This document shows positions 44,756 through 53,509 of a DNA stretch of 64,000 nucleotides, piece by piece. The DNA is from JAPHTQ01 sp050302275 (GTDB lineage: Bacteria > Pseudomonadota > Gammaproteobacteria > Thiohalomonadales > Thiohalomonadaceae), in the NCBI GenBank assembly GCA_050302275.1, contig JBNLAT010000008.1:1-64000 (forward strand), in the 5' to 3' direction. Under the pieces are notes generated by a model. That model was not told where the DNA came from. It saw only the letters and a program-made list of their open reading frames with translations, and made no database searches. Within the stretch, counting starts at the first letter, position 1, and each line of letters begins with the position of its first letter. The translations under genes and the position numbers were made by a program.

Positions 44756-45103
44756 ATGTGTATTCGGGTCGGCAGCAATGAACTGGAGTCGGTAAAAAAT
44801 CTGATGGGCATGAGCCTGATGGCGGTTGTGGCCGAGGCGCTGGAAGCGGATCTGGACGAGATCAGCGAAGAGGCGCGGCTGGTTGAGGACCTGCACATGG
44901 ACCAGGCCCACGGTGAAGAGCTGAAGGTGATGATCGCCGATGTCTTCAATGGACTGGAGGTCGACCTCGAGACAACCCCCACCGTATCAAGTCTGTTGGA
45001 TAAGGTCGTATTGAACGAATTCGCCGGTCTGGAGGGCATCACCGAACCGATGATGACCCGGGTACCTGAGTTCGCCAGCTACCCAATGGCACACGTGGTC
45101 TAA
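44756..45103 (+). CDS. Acyl-carrier-protein-like protein lacking the phosphopantetheine serine
   Basis: This encodes 115 residues with GGAGG seven bases before the ATG. Residues 20-85 follow the ACP fold: VVAEALEADLDEISEEARLV, then EDLHMDQAHGEELKVMIADV, then TTPTVSSLLDKV. In carrier proteins the segment reads EDLGADSLDTVEL with the Ser that carries phosphopantetheine. Here it is DLHMDQAHGEEL, with Gln50 in the place of that Ser, so no carrier function is expected in the usual way. A C-terminal extension (93-115) has no counterpart. The gene is behind an FNR-type box and stands alone. Confidence 0.75.
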   Translation: MCIRVGSNELESVKNLMGMSLMAVVAEALEADLDEISEEARLVEDLHMDQAHGEELKVMIADVFNGLEVDLETTPTVSSLLDKVVLNEFAGLEGITEPMMTRVPEFASYPMAHVV

Positions 45104-45106
45104 ATC

Positions 45107-46300
45107 TCAGGGCGTTTCACCGCCCTCGATTTCGCGTCCAAAGAGATAGGTCGATTCGACCGTCTCCATATAAACCTCTTCAAGACGTAACGCCAGGGCC
45201 TGGGCAGACCAGGTTCTGGCGTGTTCCTGTCCCAACCGCCCGAGTTGCTTGCGCAGTGTTCCGTCTGCCAACAGTTCCAGTATTGCGGCGGTAAAGACCG
45301 CTTCATCCTCATCCACCACCCGTGCACCCTCGCAATCCTTGAGAATATCCACGGTTCCCATCCGTGCGGTAGAGACCACCGGCACACCCAGCGCCATCGC
45401 TTCCAGTAACACCAACCCCTGGGTTTCGGTACGCGAGGCAAAGATGAAGATGTCACCGGCACAGTAGCAGTCACAAAGCGTTTCCAGCGAATTCAGGTTA
45501 CCGATCCACTGCAGGTTTTCCTCGATCCCCAGTTCCTGACCCAGCTCGCGCAGGTGTGCTTCCGCCGGGCCCTCACCGACCATCAGCATCATGATCTCAG
45601 GAACGTGCTGTTTGACCCGCTGTACCACCCGCAACAGAAAATCGATATTTTTTTCGTGCACCATCCGCCCAACAAAGAGCAGTGCCGGTCTCTCCACAGG
45701 AATACCGTTTTCTTCACGGAACCGCATTCCGTCACCGTGACTGAAACGCTTTAGATCAATACCGGTCGGGTTGATATAGAGCTCGCTACGTACGCCGTAC
45801 TCTCGCAGCACCTGGCTGAACGCCTGAGTCGGCACCACCACCGAATCGACCTGACTGCACTGTTGTCGAGTCAGATGACGCACCATCCAGCGCAAAAAGA
45901 AGCGCGGCAGAAAGCGCACGTAATAAAAAAGATACTCTTCAAAATAGGTGTGATAAGTCAGTACTACAGGAATACGGAGCCGCTTTGCCAGTTTTACTCC
46001 TGCATAGTGCGCGACAAATGGCGTCTGGATATGCAGCAAATCTAGATTTAGTTGCCGCAGTTCAGATTCCAGTCTCATCACGGCAGAGAAACGCATCATC
46101 CGATCCTCCGGATCCACGTAGACCACACGTGAAGGCACCCGCAGGATCCAGCTCTCATCATCGGTCGGCTCACCGTAATCGGGGGCGATCAGAAACACCT
46201 CATGACCTAACGCCATCAATTCACGGCGAAAGGTTCGAATAGAGGTCGAGACCCCGTTTACTCTCGGGAAATAGACATCGGAAATAATGGCAATGCGCAT
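45107..46300 (-). CDS. Family 4 glycosyltransferase
   Basis: This encodes 397 residues from the ATG at 46300, whose frame opens with MRIAIISDVYFPRVNGVSTS, the usual GT4 N-terminus with the VNGVSTSI loop. An in-frame extension to 46390 has no fold-like sequence. The C-terminal Rossmann half has VGEGPAEAHLRELGQELGI, DIFIFASRTETQGLVLLEAM and a following ALGVPVV, the E-x7-E acceptor-site signature. It is most like the alpha-mannosyl or glucosyltransferases acting on lipids. Divergent from the LpxH-like gene. Confidence 0.88.
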   Translation of the reverse strand: MRIAIISDVYFPRVNGVSTSIRTFRRELMALGHEVFLIAPDYGEPTDDESWILRVPSRVVYVDPEDRMMRFSAVMRLESELRQLNLDLLHIQTPFVAHYAGVKLAKRLRIPVVLTYHTYFEEYLFYYVRFLPRFFLRWMVRHLTRQQCSQVDSVVVPTQAFSQVLREYGVRSELYINPTGIDLKRFSHGDGMRFREENGIPVERPALLFVGRMVHEKNIDFLLRVVQRVKQHVPEIMMLMVGEGPAEAHLRELGQELGIEENLQWIGNLNSLETLCDCYCAGDIFIFASRTETQGLVLLEAMALGVPVVSTARMGTVDILKDCEGARVVDEDEAVFTAAILELLADGTLRKQLGRLGQEHARTWSAQALALRLEEVYMETVESTYLFGREIEGGETP

Positions 46301-46504
46301 GGACAGGTATCGTGGCAGCTGTTGCCGACGAGAATAGGCTGCACAGATGACGGCGCCATGACACTTTTCTTGCAGCCATATTGCAGACATCGATATTGCA
46401 GCGGTGTAGAAACGAAAGCTGCCGTAGAAGTTTCATCTTGCTGTCAACGAGCGGTCATATTGTTGCCGTTCAATAGGCCAAACCTGGTAGACAGGGGATA
46501 CCCC

Positions 46505-47317
46505 ATGACAAGCAAACGTCACTATCGCAGCATCTTTATCTCAGACGTCCATCTTGGAACCCGGGACGCCAAAATCGCCTTCCTCAAAGATTTCCTGCAA
46601 CAGAGTCAATGCGATCATCTCTATCTGGTCGGCGATATTTTTGATCTGTGGAAACTGAAGAGGGGCTGGCACTGGCCACAACTTAATAACGAAATCCTGC
46701 GTCTGGTTTTCCGTATGGCTCGCAACGGTACGCGGGTGACCTATATTCCAGGCAATCACGATGAGATGTTCCGCGACTACACGGGGAATAACTTCAATGG
46801 CGTGTTTGTCGAGAATGAAGCGATCCATACCAGCGCCAACGGCCGAAGTTATCTGGTCATTCATGGTGATGAATTCGACTGCATTATGCGCCACAACCGT
46901 TGGCTGGCGCATATCGGTGACGGTGCCTACGACTTCCTGCTGTGGCTGAACCACTGGTTCAACAAAGCCCGTCGCCGCCTGGGGCTCGGTTACTGGTCGC
47001 TCTCTGCATTTCTCAAGCAGCAGACCAAAAGCGCAGTCAACTTCATTGGTGACTTTGAAAAGCTGGTCTGTCACGAAGCGGAACGGCGTGGTGTCACCGG
47101 CATCATCTGCGGTCATATCCATCATGCGGTAATGCGTGAGATCGATGGCATCGAATATAAAAATACTGGCGACTGGGTGGAGAGTTGTACTGCACTGGCA
47201 GAACACCATGACGGCAGCTTTGAACTACTGCACTGGACCGAGCAAAGCGTGAGCCTGATGCGGGAAAAAGAATGTGCGACGTTGCACGGGGCAACGCCAA
47301 CCCACAAGGCCGCCTAG
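46505..47317 (+). CDS. UDP-2,3-diacylglucosamine diphosphatase-like metallophosphoesterase (LpxH family)
   Basis: The ATG at 46505 with GGGGAT upstream gives 270 residues. Metal-binding motifs are IFISDVHLG, VGDIFDLW, PGNHDE, IHGDEFD and GHIHHA, in family order. LpxH hydrolyses UDP-2,3-diacylglucosamine in lipid A synthesis. This protein belongs to the longer COG2908-type paralogues, and the second Asp in the LpxH site is present. The C-terminal Arg/Lys-rich insertion (NKARRRLGLGYWSLSAFLKQ) is often seen in the paralogues. Either the lipid A enzyme itself or a relative with another substrate is possible; the neighbouring glycosyltransferase suggests envelope lipid metabolism. Confidence 0.85.
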   Translation: MTSKRHYRSIFISDVHLGTRDAKIAFLKDFLQQSQCDHLYLVGDIFDLWKLKRGWHWPQLNNEILRLVFRMARNGTRVTYIPGNHDEMFRDYTGNNFNGVFVENEAIHTSANGRSYLVIHGDEFDCIMRHNRWLAHIGDGAYDFLLWLNHWFNKARRRLGLGYWSLSAFLKQQTKSAVNFIGDFEKLVCHEAERRGVTGIICGHIHHAVMREIDGIEYKNTGDWVESCTALAEHHDGSFELLHWTEQSVSLMREKECATLHGATPTHKAA

Positions 47318-47321
47318 GACT

Positions 47322-48110
47322 TTAGCCTAACACCACGTCCAGTAGCATCATCAGGCAGAATCCGCCCAGCAGAGAGAAAGTGATCGTGCCGCTCTCATCG
47401 CGGCGGTGGGTCTCCGGAATCACCTCATCGGAGATCACATAGAGCATTGCACCCGCAGCAAGGGCGAGGAAATAGGCCAGCATCGGTGCTGCCATCCACA
47501 CCAGTAAGCCACCGAACAGACCTCCGATGGGCTCAACCAGGCCACTCGCCGCTCCCACCAGCAGTGCAACCCAGCGACTATAACCGACGGACATCAAGGC
47601 CACCGAAACTGCCAGACCTTCCGGGATATTCTGCACCCCGATACCGATAGCCAGACTCTCACCTGCGGCCGGGTCCTGCTGCATCATCGCCACACCCACC
47701 GCCGTGCCTTCAGGTAGATTATGCAGGGTGATGGCAAAGACAAAGAGCCAAATCCGTTTCATTCGAATTCCTTCCGGCCCTTCGCGTCCCATGTGCAGAT
47801 GCTCGTGCGGCATGTAACGGTTCATCAGCCATAACAACAGTGCACCGGACAGCACCCCTGTTATCACCAGCGCCATTCCCTGTAACTCTCCACCGGTGAT
47901 CAGGGTAGCCTGTTCGATACCCGGCAATAGCAGGGAAAAGACTGAAGCGGCGAGCATGATCCCTGCCGCCATACTAAGCATACCGTCTTCAACCCGCCGC
48001 GGCAGGCGCTTTACTGCCACCACAGCAAGAGAGCCGATAGCCGTGGCAGAGCCCGCCAGCAAACTGGCGATAAAGGCATTTTGTACCTGTGATAGATCGG
48101 GCTCAAACAT
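47322..48110 (-). CDS. ZIP family metal transporter
   Basis: This encodes 262 residues with eight membrane helices. The two metal-site motifs HNLPEGTAVGVAMMQQDPAA (ZIP helix 4) and IGVQNIPEGLAVSVALMSVG (helix 5) are complete, and the His-containing loop between helices (YMPHEHLHMG) is visible. ZIP proteins import Zn, Fe or related divalent metals. It is convergent with the LpxH-like gene with only four bases between. Confidence 0.93.
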   Translation of the reverse strand: MFEPDLSQVQNAFIASLLAGSATAIGSLAVVAVKRLPRRVEDGMLSMAAGIMLAASVFSLLLPGIEQATLITGGELQGMALVITGVLSGALLLWLMNRYMPHEHLHMGREGPEGIRMKRIWLFVFAITLHNLPEGTAVGVAMMQQDPAAGESLAIGIGVQNIPEGLAVSVALMSVGYSRWVALLVGAASGLVEPIGGLFGGLLVWMAAPMLAYFLALAAGAMLYVISDEVIPETHRRDESGTITFSLLGGFCLMMLLDVVLG

Positions 48111-48196
48111 GACCGTTACCCATTCCCTTTAGCGGCGGCACGATTATGCTCACCACTCTAATCAAGAATGCTGGCAGATTGGCACAGTTAAAGCCG

Positions 48197-48214
48197 CGAC
48201 GAAAGTTTTCGTCG
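48197..48214 (-). other. Short palindromic hairpin between two minus-strand genes
   Basis: CGACGAAAGTTTTCGTCG is an 18-base near-perfect hairpin between the membrane-protein stop and the ZIP start. A short TTTAA follows on the minus strand. It could be a weak terminator or processing site. Confidence 0.35.
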
Positions 48215-48234
48215 AAGCGAGTAAGGCTTGGTGT

Positions 48235-48747
48235 TTAGCCTTTTATTGCCAAATCGTCTGGCGGAGGGAAAGCCGCTGCCAGTTTATCGGGGACTTCATG
48301 ACGGATAACCTGATTGAGTGCATTATTGCCCATCACAAAACAGGCGAAGATCATAATCAACGTCGGCATCACACCGATACGAGTCAGCGCCACGGCAACA
48401 AAATGGCTGGGACTGTGCGGATCGATAGTTATTTCCAGTACCCAGCTGATCAGCAGAAACACCAATGTCAAAGCAAAGCCGATGAACAACCAACGAAAAT
48501 TACTCAACGCCGCTCGCCAGTGCACTGCGACAAACCAGGGCCCGGATGCGGCGAGCGTCCGACTGCGCTGACGAATATAGAGCATGAACAGGATTGAGAT
48601 TGCCAACGGGATCAGGATCGCAATACGACCAATACCGAGGAAAATGGAGAGAGGGCCAAGTAACAACAGGGCGCCAAGATTAACCATGAACAACTCATGC
48701 GCCGCCCTGGCCGACTTGAGTTGGGTTTGCGGGATATCAAAGACCAT
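48235..48747 (-). CDS. Four-helix membrane protein of unknown function
   Basis: The ATG at 48747 with AGGGAG gives 170 residues; an upstream extension to 48822 contains Cys and Pro-rich sequence without a helix and is rejected. Four membrane segments are visible (FMVNLGALLLLGPLSIFLGI; IAILIPLAISILFMLYI; WLFIGFALTLVFLLISWVL; VGVMPTLIMIFACFVMG variant). No conserved family motif. Functions unknown. Confidence 0.75.
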   Translation of the reverse strand: MVFDIPQTQLKSARAAHELFMVNLGALLLLGPLSIFLGIGRIAILIPLAISILFMLYIRQRSRTLAASGPWFVAVHWRAALSNFRWLFIGFALTLVFLLISWVLEITIDPHSPSHFVAVALTRIGVMPTLIMIFACFVMGNNALNQVIRHEVPDKLAAAFPPPDDLAIKG

Positions 48748-48830
48748 GGGACTGCTCCCTGAAAAACAGCGGTAAAGCGAACCCTTGGGGGGACAAGGAA
48801 CCGACTGAATATTAGCAGTCATTGAAACGC

Positions 48831-49829
48831 TTATGGAAGCGTAGCGGAGCCTTTTTTCTCCCCGGCAGCAATGACCACCCTGTCACGACCTTCCCGTTTC
48901 GCCTGGTAAAGCGCCGTATCCGCCTCCGCGATAAGCTCCCGTCCACTCCGCCCGGAGACAAGCAACGCAACACCGATAGAGATAGTGACCCCGGGAAGAT
49001 CCTTGTAGGCCAGACGCTCTGCCGTCTGCTCCCGCACCACCTCACAGAGGCGCTCTGCCACTTCAATCACCTTTTCACGACTCAGGCCCGGCAGGATCAC
49101 CACAAACTCTTCGCCGCCGAAACGAACCGCCGAGTCGTCAACACGCAGATGGGAAAGCAGTATTGCGCCGAGAATCCGTAACACCTCATCTCCGGCAAGA
49201 TGCCCGTAAGTATCGTTAAAGCGTTTGAAGTGGTCCACATCAAGCATCAGCAATCCCAGATCACCACTGTCGGTGTGCGCCCGCTCCACCAGACGCGGCA
49301 GCATTTCATCCAGCCAGTAACGATTGTAGAGCCCGGTCAGAGTATCGATGCGAGCGCTACGGGCATAACGTTGCTGCAGAATGAAAGAGTCACTCAGTGC
49401 TTCGTCATCCTTGCGGATACGATGGGAGAGCATGTAGAGCAGATTACGGGCGACAATATGTGAGGTGTTGATCAGGAGCCAAAGGTCGCCCCGGTCCAGG
49501 ACCATGATATTGCTATCTTCGGCAGCAATCACCCGGGCAGTAGTCGGCTTGCCATCAAGCACCGACAGTTCCCCGACACATTCACCCACATTGACGTGAG
49601 TAACAAAGGCGCGATTTTCCGCCGCCAATTCGATGCGCAGTGAACCACAAAGAACAAAATAGAGAGAACGATTCTCGTGCCCAGACTCAAGCAGCACCTC
49701 GCCCTTCTTAAGCGGGCGCTTTTTGACAACCTCGCGCACCCATTCGATGGCCTGTGGACTTTCTCCTTCGAATAGTTGCAGTTCGGTCAAATCGAGATCT
49801 TTGCTATCACAACCCATGACGGCAGACAC
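48831..49829 (-). CDS. Cyclic-nucleotide-binding-domain diguanylate cyclase
   Basis: This encodes 332 residues from a GTG; the ATG four codons later at 49817 is equally possible. The N-terminal Crp-like domain (about 15-135) has VLLESGHENRSLYFVLCGSL and GECVGELSVLDGKPTTARVI. The invariant phosphate-binding Arg before the [ST]A is replaced by Thr (TTA), so cAMP/cGMP binding is doubtful. The GGDEF domain (155-320) has GGEEF at 238-242 and an RVDD I-site at 229-232. It is a cytoplasmic diguanylate cyclase whose input is a Crp-type sensor. Confidence 0.93.
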   Translation of the reverse strand: MSAVMGCDSKDLDLTELQLFEGESPQAIEWVREVVKKRPLKKGEVLLESGHENRSLYFVLCGSLRIELAAENRAFVTHVNVGECVGELSVLDGKPTTARVIAAEDSNIMVLDRGDLWLLINTSHIVARNLLYMLSHRIRKDDEALSDSFILQQRYARSARIDTLTGLYNRYWLDEMLPRLVERAHTDSGDLGLLMLDVDHFKRFNDTYGHLAGDEVLRILGAILLSHLRVDDSAVRFGGEEFVVILPGLSREKVIEVAERLCEVVREQTAERLAYKDLPGVTISIGVALLVSGRSGRELIAEADTALYQAKREGRDRVVIAAGEKKGSATLP

Positions 49830-49921
49830 CTTCCTTATCTACCAAGGAGTATACCCCCGTTATCATCCCTGTGCCGTCATATTATGCCGATTCCACCACA
49901 GTTTCACCGGTAAGAAATTGC

Positions 49922-51214
49922 CTAGAAGGTGCCGCTGATACCAAGCGTATAGATATGGCGTGTGTAGTGATAAATATCGATATTGGAATGGTTTTCGGTA
50001 AATTTATACTCAAAACCAACATCCAGGCTATCACTCAAGGCATAAGTGGCTCCCAGAGAAAGCATCAATCTCTCATCAGAGCGCTTTACCGTGCTGCTGT
50101 CGGCAAGGATGTTCGACTCCTGATAGACGCTGGAACGCCAATTGATACGGCTATCCAGTTGCCATCCACCAGCAAACAGTACATCGGCACGCAGGTCTAT
50201 GGTATGTCGATTAGGAGAATAACTGCTGAATACTGTTGTACCGTAATAATCATTACGATGATTCATTTCATACTCATAACCTGCCTGTATCTGCAGATTA
50301 TCGCGTTGGTGTTGCCAACGCAGTTCCAGCTCGTGGCGGTCACCGGCCAGATAATCATAGGTCGGTGACATGGCAGAGACGCTGCTATAACGGTAACGAA
50401 GTCGCAACTCATCCATCGCCGAGAGCGGCAATTTACCGCTGATGTGAAACTTAGCCGTCTGCAGATAATCATTACCACCTAGTGTGGTCGCCTCCAGTTC
50501 GGTACCGAGACGATTTCGCCAGTCACCGCTACTAAAGCCCTTGTCGAGGGTGAGTTGCAGCAGATCGAGGTCATAGATTTTCACACTGTTGTAATGCTGC
50601 AAGAAGGCGACCGCACCAACACGCCAACCGTCTACCCCATCTGAAGTCCGGGTGATGTAGGCGAGTGCACTGGAAAAATTGTCGCCCTTGTCAGTTGTAC
50701 CGATCAACGCGGGATCTTCGATGTTATCGTCATAACCGAGATGCAGGCGATAGCCATTGTCCCAGATGACCGAGCTCAGCTCGCTGTCTGTCGTCTGCTG
50801 CAACTGTGTTAGTCTCTGTTTTGCCAGAGTACGCAATTTTGTCTGCTGCGCGCTATCGCGCACGAGGTTAAACCAGCTGATCGCAGCTTCACGATCACCA
50901 CGCTCCAGCTCCAGTAGACCAACGTTAAACCATGCCAGCCCTGCCAGCGGTTTGTGTTGCGCAGCGTTGAGAAATTCTTCCCGCGCCTGATCGTATTGCT
51001 TTAATTTGAGATAACACAAAGCGAGGTTAAAATTCAGCCGTGGTTCGTCCATTCCCGCCTTTCTGGCGGCTGTAAATTTGTTCAGCGCCTCCGGGTATTG
51101 CGCCTTTTTATACAACGACACCCCCTGAGTGAATTCCACTTCACCCAGGGCATAGGCCTGCTGTCCAACGCTTGCCAGTAACATCAGAAAGATAATCGTG
51201 AGAATGCGCTTCAT
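49922..51214 (-). CDS. TPR plus outer-membrane beta-barrel protein
   Basis: This encodes 430 residues with a signal peptide to about residue 22 (LASVGQQAYA). Residues 25-145 contain three TPR repeats (AQYPEALNKFTAARKAGMDE; LCYLKLKQYDQAREEFLNAA; LLELERGDREAAISWFNLVR). From about 155 the chain alternates short strands with aromatic residues and ends in TLGISGTF, the terminal-F signature of outer-membrane barrels. The layout resembles surface lipoprotein assembly modifiers or exopolysaccharide exporters. It follows the acidic protein gene across a terminator. Confidence 0.85.
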   Translation of the reverse strand: MKRILTIIFLMLLASVGQQAYALGEVEFTQGVSLYKKAQYPEALNKFTAARKAGMDEPRLNFNLALCYLKLKQYDQAREEFLNAAQHKPLAGLAWFNVGLLELERGDREAAISWFNLVRDSAQQTKLRTLAKQRLTQLQQTTDSELSSVIWDNGYRLHLGYDDNIEDPALIGTTDKGDNFSSALAYITRTSDGVDGWRVGAVAFLQHYNSVKIYDLDLLQLTLDKGFSSGDWRNRLGTELEATTLGGNDYLQTAKFHISGKLPLSAMDELRLRYRYSSVSAMSPTYDYLAGDRHELELRWQHQRDNLQIQAGYEYEMNHRNDYYGTTVFSSYSPNRHTIDLRADVLFAGGWQLDSRINWRSSVYQESNILADSSTVKRSDERLMLSLGATYALSDSLDVGFEYKFTENHSNIDIYHYTRHIYTLGISGTF

Positions 51215-51245
51215 TAAACCTTCACCAGGGAGGTCAGTTTCTCAC

Positions 51246-51271
51246 GAAAAAACCACCCATGAACGGGTGGT
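51246..51271 (-). terminator. Rho-independent terminator after the acidic exported protein gene
   Basis: ACCACCC and GGGTGGT (51252-51258 and 51265-51271) form a hairpin with an ATGAAC loop. On the minus strand the stem is followed by six T residues. It ends the sigma/anti-sigma/acidic protein transcript before the TPR-barrel gene. Confidence 0.9.
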
Positions 51272-51328
51272 AAAAACATCTCGAGGGGTAACATTGTCTT
51301 CACGACCACAGCGCTTAGCGCGGCGGTA

Positions 51329-51682
51329 TCAATTATCTGTCTCGGGTGGATCTTCGTTGTCCACCTCAGCCTCATCAATGCTGTCATCGATATCATCCCT
51401 GGTATCGTCGATCTCGTCCTCAATTTCATCATGGGCTTCCCGTACCTGATCTTCGATCTCATGCGCAGAGTCATGTGATGCTGAACGAGCCTTCTCATGT
51501 GTATCATTATCAGTGAGATCGGGTAAATCGATATCGTTTACTATATCAGAGGGATCGTTGCTCTCCAGCACCTGCAGCGTCACATCCCCCATATCCGCGG
51601 CTTCCACCGCATGTGCGCCCAGCGAGAGAAAGAGTATCAGCATTGTCAACACGATGCCCATGACAAACGTGGTGTTATTCAT
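51329..51682 (-). CDS. Highly acidic exported protein
   Basis: From the ATG at 51682 (GGAGAG upstream) the product has 117 residues. A signal peptide (IVLTMLILFLSLGAHAVEA) leads to a mature part that is nearly all D, E, H and small residues, with a probable long helix (HDSAHEIEDQVREAHDEIED) containing His-Asp-Glu clusters. It may bind metal cations or a positively charged partner in the periplasm. It is third in the sigma factor transcript. No family recognised. Confidence 0.75.
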   Translation of the reverse strand: MNNTTFVMGIVLTMLILFLSLGAHAVEAADMGDVTLQVLESNDPSDIVNDIDLPDLTDNDTHEKARSASHDSAHEIEDQVREAHDEIEDEIDDTRDDIDDSIDEAEVDNEDPPETDN

Positions 51683-51721
51683 TCGAGCTCTCCGAGTCAA
51701 TCCTGTTGTGTATGTTGGTCA

Positions 51722-52393
51722 TCAGCCCAGCGTATAGTAAGGCGCGCCGCTGCCACTCTGCTGCCGCACATTCAATTTGAGGCGAAATACCTTTACATCA
51801 CCGCTCTGGCTGATCCGCGCCACAATTTCGCCATCACCGGGTGCAGCGACACGTATCGGCAGGGTAAGGCGATTCTTACCCTTACGTAGCGACGCGGTCC
51901 AGGTAAGCTCACGCTTCCCTGGATAGCCCTGCAACTCGGCATTTTCCGGCAACAGCAACGCAAAGGTGGTTTCACCGAACTCCACTGGGCTATCGAACAC
52001 CAGATTCACCTTTTCTGTTTTACCCAGACTGAGACTAACGGTCTGCAACACTGGCCCTGTTTCGGGCGGTACCACTGTCAGACTGACGGCAAACCATAGT
52101 GCGAGACCCGCGGCAACCGCCGAGCCGAAGCCGGCCGCGAATCCCCAGTGACGCTGCGGAGGTTGTTGTGTCTGGCGAACCCTGGCCATAATCTCGGCGG
52201 GAAACGCGGCGCGCATGACCGGTGCCGGCATCTGGGACAGTTCGCGACGGAAGGTACGCTCTGTCTCCAGTCGCTGCTGACACTCCGCACACAATGGCAA
52301 ATGGCGATTCAATTCTGCCTCCATCGCCTCGGTAAGCGTACCATCCAGCAACTCGTCAATGGCGTTACGATAGTGTTCGCAGTTAATACTCAT
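51722..52393 (-). CDS. Anti-sigma factor with zinc-finger (ZAS) domain
   Basis: The ATG at 52393 with GGAGG upstream gives 223 residues, overlapping the sigma gene by 11 bases. The N-terminal domain has the ZAS motif H31-x3-C35-x2-C38 in NRHLPLCAEC. A single membrane helix (WGFAAGFGSAVAAGLALWFA) separates it from a periplasmic beta-sandwich-like domain (VNLVFDSPVEFGETTFALLL; VKVFRLKLNVRQQ). This fits a redox- or envelope-sensing anti-sigma factor for the ECF factor upstream. Confidence 0.9.
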   Translation of the reverse strand: MSINCEHYRNAIDELLDGTLTEAMEAELNRHLPLCAECQQRLETERTFRRELSQMPAPVMRAAFPAEIMARVRQTQQPPQRHWGFAAGFGSAVAAGLALWFAVSLTVVPPETGPVLQTVSLSLGKTEKVNLVFDSPVEFGETTFALLLPENAELQGYPGKRELTWTASLRKGKNRLTLPIRVAAPGDGEIVARISQSGDVKVFRLKLNVRQQSGSGAPYYTLG

Positions 52394-52970
52394 TTTCTGT
52401 CCTCCGCCTATCAACACGCCCGGACTGCGGCAATGGTTCCACCTGCAGTGATTTTCGCAGTTGCAGTCGACTCCGGTGCAGACGGGACTTGAGTGTACCG
52501 ATCGGCGTGTCGAGCATGCCCTCCAGTTCCTGCAGGGTATAACCTTCAATGTCATGCAGGCTGACCAGTGCCCTCTGCTCCGGACTCAGGCGGTTCATTG
52601 CCTGCTCCAGTTGGCGTTGAAGATCGCTGCGCTCCAGCTCACTTTCAGGTTGATCATTAGCCCCAGGCAGGGTGTGCAGAACATCCTCAGAAACAGCGCT
52701 GTACAGTGGGCTACGCTGCCCCTTGCGGGTGGTATCAATGAAGTGGTTATAGAGGCTTCGTGCCAGCCAGGGCCCCAATGACTCGATATCGCGCAGTTCC
52801 TTGCGCTTCGGATAGAGCTTGAGTAACAGATCCTGTACCAGATCTTCCGCCTGCTGCACCTCGCCGCAATAACGGTAGGCGAGACGAAATAGCCGCTCGA
52901 TGTGGGGCGCCACCAGGCGCTCGAACTCATCGGCGGCATCGTGCCGAAAAAGTGAGGTTATTTTGGCCAT
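52383..52970 (-). CDS. ECF RNA polymerase sigma factor
   Basis: The ATG at 52970 gives 195 residues. Region 2 is seen in LFRLAYRYCGEVQQAEDLVQ and LLLKLYPKRKELRDIESLGP, and region 4 in NRLSPEQRALVSLHDIEGYT followed by GTLKSRLHRSRLQLRKSL, typical of extracytoplasmic-function sigma factors. Its regulator is the anti-sigma gene overlapping its end. The targets are likely to include its own operon. An alternative start 39 bases upstream has a poorer ribosome site. Confidence 0.92.
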   Translation of the reverse strand: MAKITSLFRHDAADEFERLVAPHIERLFRLAYRYCGEVQQAEDLVQDLLLKLYPKRKELRDIESLGPWLARSLYNHFIDTTRKGQRSPLYSAVSEDVLHTLPGANDQPESELERSDLQRQLEQAMNRLSPEQRALVSLHDIEGYTLQELEGMLDTPIGTLKSRLHRSRLQLRKSLQVEPLPQSGRVDRRRTENEY

Positions 52971-53088
52971 AAAGCTTAAACGCGGGAAACAGGTAAAAGG
53001 TTCCCGCAAACAAACAGTATTCCGTCACCCAACGGGAGACTAATCGCGCCGGGGCCAGTAGTTTATTACGTTGCTGGAATTATAGAGG

Positions 53089-53445
53089 CTACTTTTCCCT
53101 TTGCAGGGTAAATCGCATGATATCGACACCTTTTGGCGTTACTTCGACGTCGATGGAATCCCCGTGTGGCTTAATCAACAGCTTCAGTGCTGCACCACTT
53201 TTAATACTATTGAGCTGTCCCGTGAGACTTCCTTTCCCCATCTCAGCGCGTAGCAAATAGCTATCTTCCCCGATCCCAAGGATACCGGTGACAGTGGTAC
53301 TCACCGTCTCCAGTACTGCGGTCACTTTGCTCCCGTTATACTCTCCCTGATATTTACCGTCGACCCCGGCAATGGATTGTACCGGCCAGACCAGCGCCAG
53401 CAGAAAAAACACTCTCCCCACTAACCGCATCATCGCTGCAATCAC
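53089..53445 (-). CDS. Exported protein of unknown function
   Basis: A GTG start with GGAGG five bases upstream gives 118 residues, with a signal peptide (MRLVGRVFFLLALVWPVQSI) and a beta-rich mature part (GVDGKYQGEYNGSKVTAVLE, then GILGIGEDSYLLRAEMGKGS and DIMRFTLQREK). The pattern GKYQGEY..G....V.. resembles periplasmic lipocalin-like or DUF-type domains; not assigned. It stands alone between the sigma factor and NERD genes. Confidence 0.75.
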   Translation of the reverse strand: MIAAMMRLVGRVFFLLALVWPVQSIAGVDGKYQGEYNGSKVTAVLETVSTTVTGILGIGEDSYLLRAEMGKGSLTGQLNSIKSGAALKLLIKPHGDSIDVEVTPKGVDIMRFTLQREK

Positions 53446-53509
53446 CTGAACCTCCCCACCCTCTAGGTTGTGTCACCTGATTCCCTGCGGGCGGCTAGCT
53501 GCCAAATGA

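Noticed and set aside
46541..47209. A 222-codon minus frame
   Set aside because: Antisense to the LpxH-like gene whose five metal motifs are intact on the + strand.
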